Assembly (NCBI GenBank): GCA_029204225.1
Contig: CM055108.1
Span: 47,412,815 to 47,476,814 of the forward strand
Length of the DNA: 64,000 bases
Source of the DNA: Diphasiastrum complanatum
Lineage: Eukaryota > Streptophyta > Lycopodiopsida > Lycopodiales > Lycopodiaceae
Direction of reading: 5' to 3'
The translations under genes were made by a program, and so were the position numbers. The notes under the pieces were generated by a model that worked only from the letters and a program-made list of their open reading frames with translations, had not been told where the DNA came from and ran no database searches. Positions within the stretch are counted from its first letter, which is position 1, and each line of letters opens with the position of its first letter. Positions 24,701 through 36,071 of the stretch are shown one piece after another.

Positions 24701-25663
24701 TTCCTTATGTCTTGTCATGTGAGATGAGGCTCCACTATCAATCCACCAAGGATCATTATCATCTATGTTGGCTAACAAACTTGAAGTCATAACAAGTGAT
24801 TCACATGTGTTATGTTCTTCCTCATCTATTGTAAGATTTCCTTGCCTCTCTCCTTGCTCTCTTTTCTTCTTATAACATTCATTTGCAAAATGACCTTTTA
24901 TCCCACAATAAAAGCACTTGAACTTTGACTTATTGTTCTTAGTAGAAGAGGAAGAGGAAGAGTGATCATCATGATCAAAGTTACCACCTTTGGACCATTT
25001 CCCTTTGCCTTTACCTTTGCCCTTGAATTTGCCTTTTGTGAAGAAAGCCTCTTCACCTCCACCTTGCAAGGATGCACCATCAAGCTTTGATTGCAACCTA
25101 TGTTCTTCAGCCAATAAGATTTCTTGCAAGTCAACCACACTTGGCAAGACTCTTTGAATGGCAAAACTTTGCACAAGGTTAGCATGTTCATTTAGCAAAC
25201 CATTCAACATAACTTGGACTAATTCACCATCTTTTATGTTCTCATCAATGCATGCTAAATCATCACTTAGGGACTTAACTCTCAAGATAAATGCATGAGC
25301 ACTTTCACCCTCTCTTTGCCTACTAGAAAATATTTGTCTCCTTAGGGTCAATACCCTAGATGTGGACTTTGATTCAAAGAGCTTCTTTAAGGCATTCCAT
25401 GCCTCACTTGCACTTTGACACTTTCCAACTTCCTTGAGAAGTTCATTTGTAACATTCATTTTAATGATATGAAGAGCCCTTTTGGCCTTCTTATCAAACC
25501 TTTGTTGCTCTTGAAGTGTGAGAGGTCTCTCTTCAATTTCTGCAACTATGTCCATGAGTTCATTCAACTCAAGTAAGGACTCCATCATCACTTTCCAAGT
25601 AGAGTAGTTTGATGAACTCAACCTTTCACTAGACTCTAGCATGATCCCACCATTGGAAGCCAT
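21698..25663 (-). CDS. Copia A1 Gag-Pol polyprotein (1,321 residues)
   Basis: Complete Ty1/copia polyprotein, start MASNGG at 25,663. Gag (UBN2-like) spans about residues 20-200, with a Lys/Gly tract at 210-227 and zinc knuckle C250-X2-C253-X4-H258-X4-C263. Protease has DSGASSH with Asp309. Integrase has the H442, H447, C476, C479 zinc site and catalytic D506, D568, E604 (D-X35-E). Reverse transcriptase has Asp909 and YVDD at 994-997. RNase H has Asp1158, Glu1199, Asp1236. The order protease-integrase-RT-RNase H defines Copia. There are no frameshifts or stops. A four-residue repeat, YLCN-YLCN at 637-644, is absent from A2 and may disturb integrase; Ser883 replaces the Pro of the FAPVAK motif. 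Probably made as one polyprotein and cut by its own protease. Confidence 0.95.
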   Translation of the reverse strand: MASNGGIMLESSERLSSSNYSTWKVMMESLLELNELMDIVAEIEERPLTLQEQQRFDKKAKRALHIIKMNVTNELLKEVGKCQSASEAWNALKKLFESKSTSRVLTLRRQIFSSRQREGESAHAFILRVKSLSDDLACIDENIKDGELVQVMLNGLLNEHANLVQSFAIQRVLPSVVDLQEILLAEEHRLQSKLDGASLQGGGEEAFFTKGKFKGKGKGKGKWSKGGNFDHDDHSSSSSSTKNNKSKFKCFYCGIKGHFANECYKKKREQGERQGNLTIDEEEHNTCESLVMTSSLLANIDDNDPWWIDSGASSHMTRHKEYFTSLLSYEGEGNIIYTANDGQCDIKGIGTIPISLSTNRKANLENVLYIPSITKNLLSVSQMIDKGLDVEFIGDACLISKCGSLIAQGRRHGKLFKLDACVISNHEGCMAREQLTNQEVWHKRLGHPNFKSLEVMAKKELVLGLPKSLVANNSVCEHCALSKSHRLAYSTSTSRSKEAFQLVHSDIHSSSTTSNGGAKMYATFIDDFSRYTWIYLLKSKDEVFAAFVKFKNEMENQFNTKIKCLRSDNGGEYTSNRFKDFCIAHGIKREMSSPRTPQQNGVAERKNRTLCECAKAMRLHANLAKSFWGEALACANYLCNYLCNRWTSASLDGKTPHEVLYGRRPSVKHCRIFGCTCFVNITLDDRTKEDPSSKKGVFVGYSEVSKDYKVYIPSTKKVVISRDFIFHEENVSNVVDVDVDVPTNHHDVQDVLDEDGDATPKQTSRKTQRQRAKPSRLTYDEKGKQVVDNSNFAFLTSFDEPTCVGEAIQKKEWIQAMDHEHQALIKSNTWRLVKLPKDKKAIGCKWIFKIKTNQDGSINKYKARLVAKGYAQEYGIDYDETFASVAKMVTIRILISLATLYDWDMWQMDVTNAFLNGDLEEDIYMEQPEGYVSHDEPNHVCYLQKSLYGLKQAPRSWYAKLNSFLLSQNFVMSEYDHSLYFRLNENDITLLLIYVDDIILSGGNNLDIDEIKMALKREFEIQDLGKLHYILGIEIIRTSKSTFICQEKYVNSILKRFHMEDCKVVSTPMESNVKLTTRSNERSFKDITLYRKLIGSLIWLTITRPDLSFVVGKLSQFMQDPSEAHWKLGKRVLRYISGSRDFGILYGGTTPNLCGFSDSDFAGDQMDRKSTSAFAIYLGDGVVSWLSKKQPTISLSSTEAEYKALTTCTKEILWIKRMLLDLHLLEPEKTPIILCDNLSAQSLASNPVFHARSKHIEIAHHSVRDQVIAKEVELQHVSSKECVADIFTKPLGKDLYLMHRSNLGMCSKTMLKLASNVEEGV

Positions 25664-26823
25664 GATTCTAATGTTTCTTCAACTTTTAGGTTCTGTCCTA
25701 AAGCACTTAGCACTCACTTTTCTCTCAACAAATGATAGATAAAGAGATCTATGAAGATTTAGGACCCTAAAACACTTCTATCTTGAACCTAGATGGTTTC
25801 CAAGCATAGAAAGGAAGATTGAAACACATGCAACACTTTGCACACACTAAGAATGGATTACAAAATCAAACCAACCTGAACACACTCTTGCTTAAGCTCT
25901 CAAACTTTCCAGCAAGTGACCAAATCAAGTTATGGTGTGAAGAGTTACTTGCATTCTTAGAAAATACCCAAAACTAGGATGCCAAGATTACCTAGTAATG
26001 AACAAACTTGATCAACATATGATCAACACACTAAGATATTGATTCAACCTGTAAAACCACATGTAAACCACACTTCTAAAAGTTTATAAACTCCAGCAAG
26101 TGATAAATACAAGATTTAGAGGTGAATGAATGAGCACACTTAGTGAATCACAAGACTAGCTTCACTATCTTGTCAAATCTTGGTGTTTAGATGTAGATCT
26201 AAGATCACTTCACATGAGAATGTTCCTCAACCTGTTAAGAACCTGAAAACACACTTGCATAATGGTTAACACCTTCCAGCAAATGCTCCAATCAAATTAC
26301 ATAAGGAGAGTTACTTACATGCTCAACAAAGTACACCAAAATTTATGCCAAAATTGATGACAATCTTTACAATATGCTCTTCACAATGGAGCTTACAATA
26401 TGTTCACCCAAAAAAGGGGATCTTTCATCCAAATGGGAGCTTTGCTCAGCCTTTAGGAGAATTACAACTCACTCAAAAGAGCATTTGTCATCCACTTAAG
26501 GAGAAGTTTCATCCACTTAAGGAGAGTGTTCATCCAAGAATGGAGATTGTCAACAATAGGATTGAAAAGAACATTGTTAGTATTGAATATGCACAAGCCT
26601 CACAATCACAAATGATTAGGTGTTATGATCTGATCCAAAATAGTTTCTTTTCAGCCTCTGATCTTCAATAGACCTGAAATATGCTTTTGATCCACAAGTT
26701 CAACTCACAAAACAAAGGTTAGTAAGATTTGATCAACAAAGCAATGCAAAATCATGCTAGAACTTGATCAAACATCCAAATATCACCGAAAATGGAATAC
26801 TTACTGTAAATAGAAGCCAACCA
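25664..26823. other. Copia A1 leader
   Basis: About 1.16 kb between gag start and primer site. It is non-coding on the sense strand as far as I can see. Near 26,490-26,545 a CATCCACTTAAGGAGA-type unit is repeated. The A2 leader is the same except for a deletion of about 150 bp. Confidence 0.7.
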
Positions 26824-26835
26824 GCTCTGATACCA
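26824..26835 (-). other. Copia A1 primer-binding site
   Basis: On the minus strand TGGTATCAGAGC abuts the 5' LTR end directly. This is the canonical initiator-Met tRNA site of plant Copia elements. Confidence 0.95.
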
Positions 26836-27490
26836 TGTGAAAAATACAGATCCTAAGTGGATCTAAACTCCAAGATCATTGGCTTGAATGCTTGCACTCC
26901 AAACTACATAAGCTAGGAATTGGCAACACATTCTATGCTACCTAGAATGCAAAGAACTTGATCAAAAAGCATTTATCACAAATGGAAACTTCCATAAACA
27001 TCAAGTGCGGCCCAAAATAACATTATACAGTCCATAATACATCAGCCTACCACTTTTGGAAAGCACCTAAGATCATACACAATAGCTTGAAGACAATACA
27101 CACAACAATGCTCTCAATGGAGGAAGAAACAATGACAATGATCTATTGATCTCAATGAAGCGTACAAAAGGTTTCTCCAGCCTGTTCTCCACGACTTCCC
27201 TACTATTTATGGATGAGGAAGATGACTCTCTCTCCTCTCTCTAGAAGGTACTTGACCCTAGATATTCCCTATATAGGAAAAATAGCTAAAAATGGCTTAT
27301 ATGACCAAAATACATCAAAATGGTCTCATTTTTAAGGGTATGAAGTTTGAAACTTCATCATACTGAAAAAATACAGTAAATAAAAACATTGTGGCCTGGT
27401 TCACACGTGTGAAACTCCAGAACCAAAACTATTTACAATTTTAGCCAATTTAGGCCTCAAACTAGCTAGGAAATGTTGACAATTTTCACA
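26836..27490 (-). repeat. Copia A1 5' LTR (655 bp)
   Basis: Complete LTR with TG...CA ends. Read leftward it carries the palindrome TTCACACGTGTGAA (27,400-27,413) about 80 bp inside U3 and a TATA-type motif CCTATATAG at 27,269-27,277, a plausible promoter. It has private substitutions, such as AAACTTC for ACACTTC, relative to the three other A-family LTRs. Confidence 0.95.
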
Positions 27491-30400
27491 TATGGTATCT
27501 TGCTTTTTGGAAAGCCAAGATATTAAATTTCCTCCAAGGTATATGACATATGCACTTGTAGATTTCTGATCTACTTTATCACTAGCAAAATTCGAGTCAG
27601 AATAGCCAACAATAGAAAGATTTTCACTTTTGTATAACAAACCATAATCATAGGTTGAAGATATGTACCTAAGTACCCTTTTGGCCATTTACCAATGATG
27701 AATAGTAGGATTTTGCATAGCTTGGCTCAACTTATGAACACTAAAACTTACATCAGGCCTAGTTATGGTAAGCCAAATTAAGGAGCCTATAAGTCTCCTA
27801 AAAAGAGTGATGTCCATGAAGGATCTTTCATCACCTTTGTTAGTGTCTTTTACATTTTGCTCCATAGGAGTATCAATACTCTTACAATCTAGCATATTTT
27901 TCAACATTGAAAGAGCGTACTTAGATTGACAAATAAAAGCTTTTTCATTATGGAAGTCAATCTCTAATCCTAAGATATAATGAATTTTCCCAAGATCTTG
28001 CATCCTGAATTCTCCTCCAAGTGCAATTTTAGTTCCTCAACTAAATTGATACAACTTCCACTTATGATAATATCATAAATTACAAGAATGACAATATCAC
28101 TAGCATAGAACTTGATATACAAGGAAGGATCAAAGTTACTAAGATTGAATCCTAGTGAGATAAGAGAAGTGTTAAGTCGAGAATACCATGATCCTGGTGC
28201 TTGCTTTAGTCCATAGAAACTTTTGAAGAGCAAGCAAACTTTGGTCTTGTCTTGGATGAACCCAGGAGGTTGTTCCATATAAATCTCTTCTTCTAGATAT
28301 CCATTTAAGAAAGCATTTGAGATATTTAGTTGAAATACTTGCCATTTGAAAAAACAAGCAATAGATATGATGACTCTTATTGATACCACCTTTGCAACAT
28401 GAGCAAAAGTCTCCTGATAATCAAGTCCATACTTGGGCAAAGCCCTTTGCACAAAGTCTCACCTTATACTTGTTGATTGTGCCATATTGATTATATTTGA
28501 CTTGAAAAACCCATATGAGAGCCTCTTAGGCTCGGATCTTTCTCTTAGTGACCTTCTTGGTGAGAAGACTCTAGGTGACTCCTCCTTAATTCTCGGCCCC
28601 ATCCCTTCATGATAATCTTCAAGAGAGATAATATGAGAATCTTTGATCTCGGCCTCTTCAAAGATGTATTTTTGACTCTCATGAAAAATAACATCTCTAC
28701 TTTCAATTGTAATGGAGGTAGAGGAAACATAAATTCTATATGCCTTCTTGTTGGATGAGTATCCAACCATGATCCCTTTGATTGAATTTGGATCATCTCT
28801 TTTCCTTGTTTCCAAGGGTACATGATCAAAGCAAGCACATCCAAAAACTCTAAGGTGATAAACCTTAGGTTTCTTCTTGAATAAGACTTCATATGCTGAT
28901 CATCCTGCAAGTGTATTGTGAGGTAATCTATTGCACAAATAATTTGCACAATTAATTGCTTCTCCCCAATATTCAATAGGCAAAAAGGCTTCAATTCGGA
29001 TTGCTTTAGCACATTCACATAGAGATCGATTTTTTCTTTCGGCCGATGTATTCACCTCCCCATCACATCTCAAAGCTTTAACTTTAAAAGAAAACTGTTT
29101 CTCAACATAAGCTTTGAAAATTAGGAAGTGTTCAAACACCATAGCTTTTGAAGAAAGAAGGTACAACCAAGTATATACTGTGAAGTCATCAATGAAGGTA
29201 ACAAAACAAGTAGCACCACCAATACTTTTTGAGGAAGAATAGTGAACATTCGAGTGAATTAATTCCAAAGGATGAGAAGTCATGATTTTGCAATAGCACA
29301 AGCCTCAGATGGCTTGATATTTTTGGAAAGTGACTTGGTAGACCAATAGCCTTATCATTCTTGATCATAGAAAGCGTAGATTTGTAGTTGGGATGTCCCA
29401 ACCTTCTATGCCATAACTCCTTAATCATAAAAGCAATTTCACAAAAAATTGTATTTTCATAAGAATTTAACTTGAAGATGCCACCATATCTAGATCCATT
29501 AGCTAGGATCTGATCACTTTTCTTAATAAAGCAAGTATTGGCATTGAATTTCACATCACAACCACAATCAAGCAACTTTCCAACACTTATCAAGTTCTTT
29601 GTAAGCTTAGGAACAAAAAGAACATTGGAAAGTGATAGAACTTTAGAAGAAGCAAGTTTTAATGGAATATTTTTAATTACTATAATAGAGCATTCATGAT
29701 GAATTGTTGTATAAATAGATCTTTTAAGTCCTTATAAGGTACAGTAGAGTCAAAAGACTCCTTAGAACAACACATATGTGATGAGGCACCACTATCGATG
29801 TACCATGTTCCATCCTTCTTGAAGGGTGTTGAAGAAATGACACATGAGGGATCCTTCTCCATCACTTGCAATAAAGTCTTCTTCTTTCTCATTAGAGAGA
29901 TTTGCTTGTTTGAGTTGATTTTTCTTTTTGAAGCAATTAGAGGCATAGTGCCCCTTTTTGCCACAAAAGAAACACTTGACTTTCTTCTTCTTGGTCTTGG
30001 AAGTAGAAGGATGAGTTGAGTCATCCTCTTCTCCATCTTTGTCTTTGTCCTTTGCTTTGTCTTTGATGAAGGCTTGAGAAAACTAGTTCTTTCTCCTCCC
30101 TTTATGCTTGTCCTTGACAAAAAGAGCTTTGTCACTTCCAATATGCTCGAGTTTTTTCATCCTTGAAAGTTTGTAACTTTGTCTTGCTTCTTCAGAGATG
30201 AGAATTCCTTGAAGAGTCTCCGAATTGGGAAACTCCTCCTTTATGGCAAAGGATTGAACAAGATTATCATAGTCTTCTTTTAAGCCATTTAGAATGACTT
30301 GTACTAGCTCATCTTGGTTGATTGTGACACCAACACAAGCAAGCTCCCTATGAAGATCTTTTACTCTCATAACATAATTTGATGCACTCTCTTCACTTCT

Positions 30401-30748
30401 TTGAAAGCTTTGGAAAATCTTATTTTTAAGAGTGAGAATTCTAGAAGTGCTTTTAGCTTCATAAATAGACTTAAATGCATCCCAAGATTCTCTAGTAGTG
30501 GTGCAAGATCCTATTTTTCTTAGAATCTCATTAGAGACATTCATTTTAATGAAGTGTAGAGCCATCCTAGCTCTCTTCCTAGACTTTGGTATTTCAAGTT
30601 GTGCTTGAGGCTCCTCCTCATTACCAAGTACAATGTCCATAACATCCTGGAGTATAAGAACAGACTCCATCCTAACCTTCCATATTGAATAATTGGAGGT
30701 ACTTACTCTTTCACTTGGTTCTAAGAGATATCCTCCTACAGGTGCCAT
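27491..30748 (-). pseudogene. Copia H gag-pol, main part, decayed
   Basis: Gag starts at 30,748 with MAPVGGYLLEPSERV, closely resembling the A1 start, and continues to about 30,083. A frameshift precedes the zinc knuckle (CFFCGKKGHYASNC near 29,960) and an intact-looking DSGASSHM protease motif near 29,800. Integrase (HRRLGHPN near 29,395, decayed core to about 28,900), the IN C-terminal region (28,815-28,459), RT (28,452-27,700) and the start of RNase H (27,688-27,500) follow. The integrase region around 29,045 has lost the segment between the SDNG and AERKN motifs. Stops and frameshifts make it inactive. Belongs to the same broad lineage as A1 and P. Confidence 0.85.
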
Positions 30749-31105
30749 ATTGTGAAGACTTCTTGTTATTGGACAAGTATATGTTTGAACTTGTCCCAAA
30801 CAAACTAGATGTTGCTACTCTCTTTCACTATAGGAATTTTCAAGGGTGTACTACCAAATCCTATGTGAAATCTTGCAACTGAATTTGAGATAGGTCTCAA
30901 ATATTCCACCAAAACAAGATAAACTAGATTAATCTCTCAAAATGAATTGAAGAGTACAGACAAGTTTTGATTCTACTTTTGGAACGTATGAAATGCTTCA
31001 AAAGAAAACACTATTGATTCAAAGAAGGCTTAATGTGTTTAATAACTCAAAACTATGTCTAGATCTCAAGTTTCTTGTGTTGATTACTTAAAACAATGGA
31101 TTGTG

Positions 31106-31271
31106 AATCAAGCAAAATTGAATCAAATCAAAAAGTGGTCACTCAGATTTTGGAACTCTCCCTACCCTCTTTAAGAGCTTATAACTCTAATCAAGCAAAA
31201 TTGAATCAAATCAAAAAGTCGTCACTTAGATTTTGGAACTCTCCCTACCCTCTTAAAGAGCTTATAACTCT
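31106..31271. repeat. Two tandem 83-bp units in the Copia H leader
   Basis: Units 31,106-31,188 and 31,189-31,271 begin AATCAAGCAAAATTG and end CTTATAACTCT. They differ at only a few positions. They lie between gag and the decayed primer site of Copia H. Confidence 0.9.
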
Positions 31272-31504
31272 TGATAGACACATCAGATTGATTTGAAAAG
31301 AGGTCTAAAAATTCCTAATTTTCACACGTGCAGAATTCCAAAATTTCGTACAATGTCAATTCTGATCTGAAAATCTTGATTCTATTCTCTTTGATCCAAA
31401 CACTTTTCAAGAAAAGGTAAAGAAAAGTCATAAAAAAACTTTTTTGCTTGAATTGAGCTCACAAATTCTTGCACAATCAGTGATAATAGCATGCAATAAT
31501 TTTG

Positions 31505-31516
31505 GCTATGATAACA
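31505..31516 (-). other. Decayed primer-binding site of Copia H
   Basis: The minus strand reads TGTTATCATAGC, differing by two bases from TGGTATCAGAGC. It directly abuts the remaining 44 bp of the 5' LTR. Confidence 0.7.
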
Positions 31517-31560
31517 TGATGGAAATCTAGCAAGTTCACATGTGTGGGGAACAATCCTCA

Positions 31561-33300
31561 CTCCCATCTTCTATTGATATTGAGACCCCCATCATTCCGT
31601 TGATGATGATAGATCCTATTCCCATATCCTGGTGCCTAGGAGAAATTGTTGTTTCTACAGCCCACGTATTGGAAGATGAAATTCTTTCGGAGAATAGTGA
31701 GGAGATGAGTGACGAACAAGTGCTCAATGATCTCGATAATAAACGCTTTGTGTCTCAATCCATCCCTAAGGAGATCAAGTCACCAGGCCCAATGGCTCAT
31801 GTACAACTTACCTCCAAGGTAGTCATGATAGTGACCTGTAGGCCCAAAACCAAAGTCTACCAATGGGAAGTGCTTCTAGATGAAGTTTGTGATGCCATCA
31901 ACAAAGAGTTAATCTGAGAGGCAACCACACCGCCTAAACAAAATGGGCCAAAAAACCTCGATTAAACAAAAGGAAAATAATAGACACAAAACTAACTGAA
32001 CAACAAAAACAAATGCGTGCAAAACTTAAACAATGGATCTAACCATTGTCTGAAAGTCAAAAGGCCCATTGAAGCGAAAGAGACCCTATGTATTGAGAAA
32101 GAATTGACGAAGATATTAAAAAGTTGCTTGATGTTAGCTTCATTTATGAAGTACAACATACAAAGTGGGTATCACCCATAGTCGTGGTGCCTGAGAAAAT
32201 GGCAAACTTCGTATTTGCGTCGATCTCAAAAATCTTAACGTGGTTATTTAAAAAGTCCATTTCCCTTTGACTCTAACCACACAAATCCTCGAGGAAATGG
32301 CAGGAGCTGAAGGTTTCAACTTCCCTAATCGGAGTAGACTAATCTTATTAGTACTCACAGAAAACATCAACCACAAGCTGAAGAAGAAGAGAGACTGCAA
32401 GAAGCTATGCTTCATAAGTTGGAAACTGAGATAACAATGGGGGTGGGTGCCCATCTACTCTTATAGAGGCTGTCCACAATGAAAGCAAAAACTATCCTAC
32501 TACAATAGCAATTGAAATGCTAAATATGAAATCTTAATAGTATAGAAATCTATGGATTCAATTTTTGGTCCTAATAGCTCCAGAAGATAGGCACAAAATG
32601 GCATTCACAACAAAATATGGTATTTATGACTAAAATGTAATGCCTTTTGGCTTGCGCAACGCCCCATCCACCTTCCAATGCGTCATGCAAATGGCGTTTC
32701 AAGATTTGCTACACCAGAAATTCGAGATTTATCTTGACGATCTGGGAGTGCATTCTTTGGCAGATAAACACCTCGAAGCATTAGAAAAGATCTTCATTTG
32801 TTGTCATAGGTTTGGAATATCACTAAACACTGAGAAATGTCAAATCTGGGTCACCCATGGGGTTGTGCTCGAACATATCATATCCAAGGATGGTATTTTT
32901 GTTGATCCTTAAAAAATTAAGGTTATAGTTGAGATGCCCCTCCCTGCCAACATGAAAGAAGTATACGTCTTCTTAGGCCACACAGACTACTACCGCATCT
33001 TTATAATTGACTATTCCGGCAAGGCACGACTCGTTTATTTGGTTGTGGTTGACCCTAGATGGACCGAAGAGCGTATCAAATCCTTTATGGAACTCAAGAT
33101 AGCTCTTACAACCGCACCAATACTCCATTCCCCTAATTATACCAAGGAATTCCATGTGCATATTGATGCCAATAAGTACGCCATTGGAGGTATCTTAGCA
33201 CACCCATCCTTGTTTAAAGATACATTTGCTATTATAAAAACTTGCGATGTTTGCCAATGAGCCAAAAAGATAGCTAAGGCTGACTTCACGTCTTTCACCT
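31561..33300 (+). pseudogene. Ty3/gypsy pol remnant (RT, RNase H, scrap of integrase)
   Basis: Plus-strand remnant. RT begins near 32,110 across frames (KKLLDVSFIYEVQ, KWVSPIVVVPEK, CVDLKNLNV) and continues at 32,580 (KMAFTTKYG, MPFGLRNAPSTFQ at 32,640, IYLDDLGVHS). The YLDD box stands where gypsy usually has YxDD. The RNase H region follows (FLGHTDYYRIFI, FHVHIDANKYAIGGIL to 33,210), then a direct jump to an integrase zinc-finger-like TCDVCQ...KKI. About 260 bp between 32,312 and 32,575 do not fit RT and look like a replacement or insertion. The 31,561-31,917 stretch is open but unrecognised. Inactive. Confidence 0.8.
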
Positions 33301-35259
33301 CAATTATAAAAGGCAAAGCTTTCAGTCATTGCCCATCACTGCTCAGTAGGGCATATATAATCTGCCCACTCACGATTCTACATACCATCGCTGGCCAGAG
33401 GAGAGATCTTCCTCTCTACACATGCTTGAATGCAATACACATAATGCACCCACTCTTCAAGCGTGCTCATTTCCCCTCAAACGCGGCTCAATGTTGTCTA
33501 CCCAACATACTATCCTACGTATAGTAGGGTAGCTCTTTAGATAAATTGGTATGGAGAAGTATGTCATGATAGACCACAACGATGAGCTACTATACCTTTC
33601 TCATTCCACTTTTCAGCGATGAGCTCTCTTGATGTTTTTCAAGTGTATGATTTTTATCAGAATGAGCACTTGAGATAAGTATATGTCATAACTATACCTG
33701 CTATTATATCTTGCTTTCAACAGCATAGCAGCAAGGTTGCATGAGTTTTAGCTTTATATCATCGGTTTCCAGCATACAAAAAGAAAAGGTACGATCCCTA
33801 CTACCTTAATTGTTACCATGCAAGAGTTATACTGTTAAGAATGCTTTGAGAATGGTTCTACAAGATAGTATCGATTACAGCCATAATATATCTATCGTGT
33901 GCATTAATATGTAATGCTATACATAGACTTGCATACGGACGTCGACGGTTCTCAATGGCACTCAAAAGCTTATATGGCCAGTTCACAGGAATCACTTGCG
34001 TCGACCATTCAGGTTGCTGTTTCTCACATATTTCGGTGCACAGATAGGAATTTCGGTATGGCATGGATTTGCCCCAAATTTCATGTGCTAGTCCAAGGTA
34101 CTTATACGTTAGTAGTTTGCACTGTATTTTACTGCGCTTTTCTAAAAACGCATAATAGTGTACTTGTTCAAACAAAGGATAGGAACCTAAACCATAAGAC
34201 AGTATGGCACTCGCCCTGATATGGTATCGATATGGTTTGGCCTATCACTTTAAATAACTGTCAATAAGGGAAGATCGGACTATAGAAAACTTTTTCTACA
34301 CTGCAAGCTGATTAGTTGAGCTTAACGTATTTTGTACATGGATAACAACTGACATTCAGTGTTGACACCTGTCTTCCTCACTATGCTAACTTGTGCGGTT
34401 TTGTTGAATTAATTGGCAGATCATGAGGCTTGCATGCATGCCTACAATGCTAGTAGATGAACTTGTGAAAAATCATGTCAACCCTTCAAATTTTAAAATA
34501 ACATTTATACTGGTAATGTGAGGATTACTTGGGTGGTGCTCTTTTTCTACATTACTTTGATATCATAGTGCATAGAAAGGTTCTCATTAAATCTTAAATA
34601 AAATTTGCACATCCATTACCAACTTTAGTTCTAACCATTACATTATGGCAAGTTGCTTCTTACTTGGTCATGGCAATGTCATATAGAAGTGATGAGTATG
34701 AAGAACTCATTACTAGACTTCTAGTCTATATGTCATAACATTGCATATATAATTATATCTATTGGACCATAAAATGGGCCATCAATTTTGTGTGATTTAT
34801 TGATATACCTTTCTCTAATCTAACTTCATATGGACTTAAAAATGCCTTTTGGATTGACATTTTTAATCATTTTAACTTGATTATTGTTACCAATGAAATA
34901 TTGTAGACTAGGACCGGTGACTCATATGACACGCTACATATAAATAATTATATTCATAACAACTAACCATTGTGTAACTATATTGTCCACCATGGCATTA
35001 AATCTAGGTGAAGATTCATTGAATTGAAATTTATTTTGTAAGCCTTGCCTTTTTCAAAGGCAAGATAATGTGCTCGTCAATGATGTTTGTAAACAAGTCA
35101 TTGTTGTACTTCACTATCCACTATAAACCACTGGCACTGTTTAATAACAATAATTACGTTGCACAAATTTCTTGAATTATCAATCCACGGATTGTGCACC
35201 AAGAATTGGTCTTTCAGTCTCTCCTATTTGCCATGTCTAGGCTCTTCGTCATGCACGAC
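33301..35259. other. Spacer between gypsy remnant and S2, no gene seen
   Basis: AT-rich sequence with only short ORFs on both strands (longest about 105 codons at 33,858-34,175, minus) that resemble nothing I know. No LTR ends, primer sites or splice-consistent exons were found. Confidence 0.5.
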
Positions 35260-35506
35260 CAGCTCCTCCTCTCATAGAACTCCCAATATCTACCAGTTTT
35301 CCAAATTTTAGGGTAGAAGTGGCCAAATGCACAACCTCAAAATATCACATGTCGTCACAATTTGACATAGATGCATCATGTGACAGGAATGTGCCATGTT
35401 GACGTCACCAGTGAGATATTTTGAGGTGCACATGTGTGGCATGTCATGAGCACTCAAGTGACAATGGCATGGAAGGAGGCTTGGTATTTGCAAGCTTCAA
35501 TGCACT

Positions 35507-35564
35507 AGTTTGCCTTTCAAAGAAACGCACAAATTTCAAAAGCATGTCATTTGAAAGGCAAACT
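35507..35564. repeat. Perfect 15-bp inverted repeat (hairpin)
   Basis: Arms AGTTTGCCTTTCAAA at 35,507-35,521 and its reverse complement at 35,550-35,564 enclose a 28-bp loop. TTTGAAAGG recurs several times up to about 35,740. The block lies about 600 bp upstream of lipase copy 2 and is missing from copy 1. Confidence 0.85.
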
Positions 35565-35994
35565 TAAAAATTGCCCTTCTATTTGAAAGGTAACTTCAAA
35601 AAATCAAATGTCATGTTAGTTTGAAAATTTTAAACTCTATTGTGAATTATAGCACGAATATATTGTATAATTGGTTGAAAGTTTCGAACTTATTTTATTT
35701 GAAAGGTATCCTTGCATTATACATGTCATGTGAAAGGTTAACAAGAAAATCCCATAGGGTGAAAGGTAGGAAATTCTAAGCCTACATGGAAGTACTTGTG
35801 CACAAGTGGAGCTAAGTCATGTCTTGCAAAGGCTTGGCAGTTAACTGCATTTGTCCATGTGGGCTCCTCAGATATGTGCCCGCCAAACCAAAAAAGAGTA
35901 CCTTCTACTTTCTATTGGCAATATAAGGACAATTTTTTTTTTTCTCTCAAGAAATATAAGGACAAATTTTGGCTCTCAGAGATCCCCCCAACAC

Positions 35995-36015
35995 CACACA
36001 CACACACACACACAC
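35995..36015. repeat. (CA)n microsatellite upstream of lipase copy 2
   Basis: About 10 CA units, shorter than the S1 equivalent at 41-73. Confidence 0.95.
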
Positions 36016-36071
36016 CCCAACCAAAAAATAGTATCTTTTAAGGACAACATTTAAGGGTGGGATCCTATACC

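Larger units (their letters stand above)
21076..27490 (-). mobile_element. Copia A1: complete, young Ty1/copia element
   Basis: 6,415 bp. The left LTR is 21,076-21,702 (627 bp) and the right LTR 26,836-27,490 (655 bp), both TGTGAAAA...TTTTCACA. A 5-bp target duplication, TATGG, lies at 21,071-21,075 and 27,491-27,495. The primer site and a purine tract (GAAGAGGGAG, minus strand, abutting the left LTR) are both present, and the polyprotein is one open frame. By structure this is the only potentially autonomous element in the window. The left LTR lacks 18 bp and 10 bp relative to the right one. Confidence 0.95.
19908..31560 (-). mobile_element. Copia H: old element split by Copia A1, 5' LTR truncated
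   Basis: Minus-strand Ty1/copia element. In transcription order it has a 44-bp remnant of the 5' LTR (31,517-31,560), a decayed primer site (31,505-31,516), a leader, gag, protease, integrase, RT, RNase H (27,491-30,748 and 20,735-21,075) and a full 3' LTR (19,908-20,690). Copia A1 sits inside its RNase H with the duplicated target TATGG, so H is older. LTR ends are TGTTGAAAAT...ATTTTCATCA on the coding strand. The 5' LTR stops abruptly where gypsy sequence begins at 31,561, which removed any target duplication on that side. Confidence 0.85.

Noticed and set aside
26824-26835. tRNA-like match GCTCTGATACCA (also at 50,667 and 18,423)
   Set aside because: These are retrotransposon primer sites complementary to tRNA ends; there is no tRNA gene around them.
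33858-34219. Overlapping ORFs of about 100 codons on both strands
   Set aside because: No recognisable motif or partner, and both strands are open over the same stretch, so coding cannot be supported.
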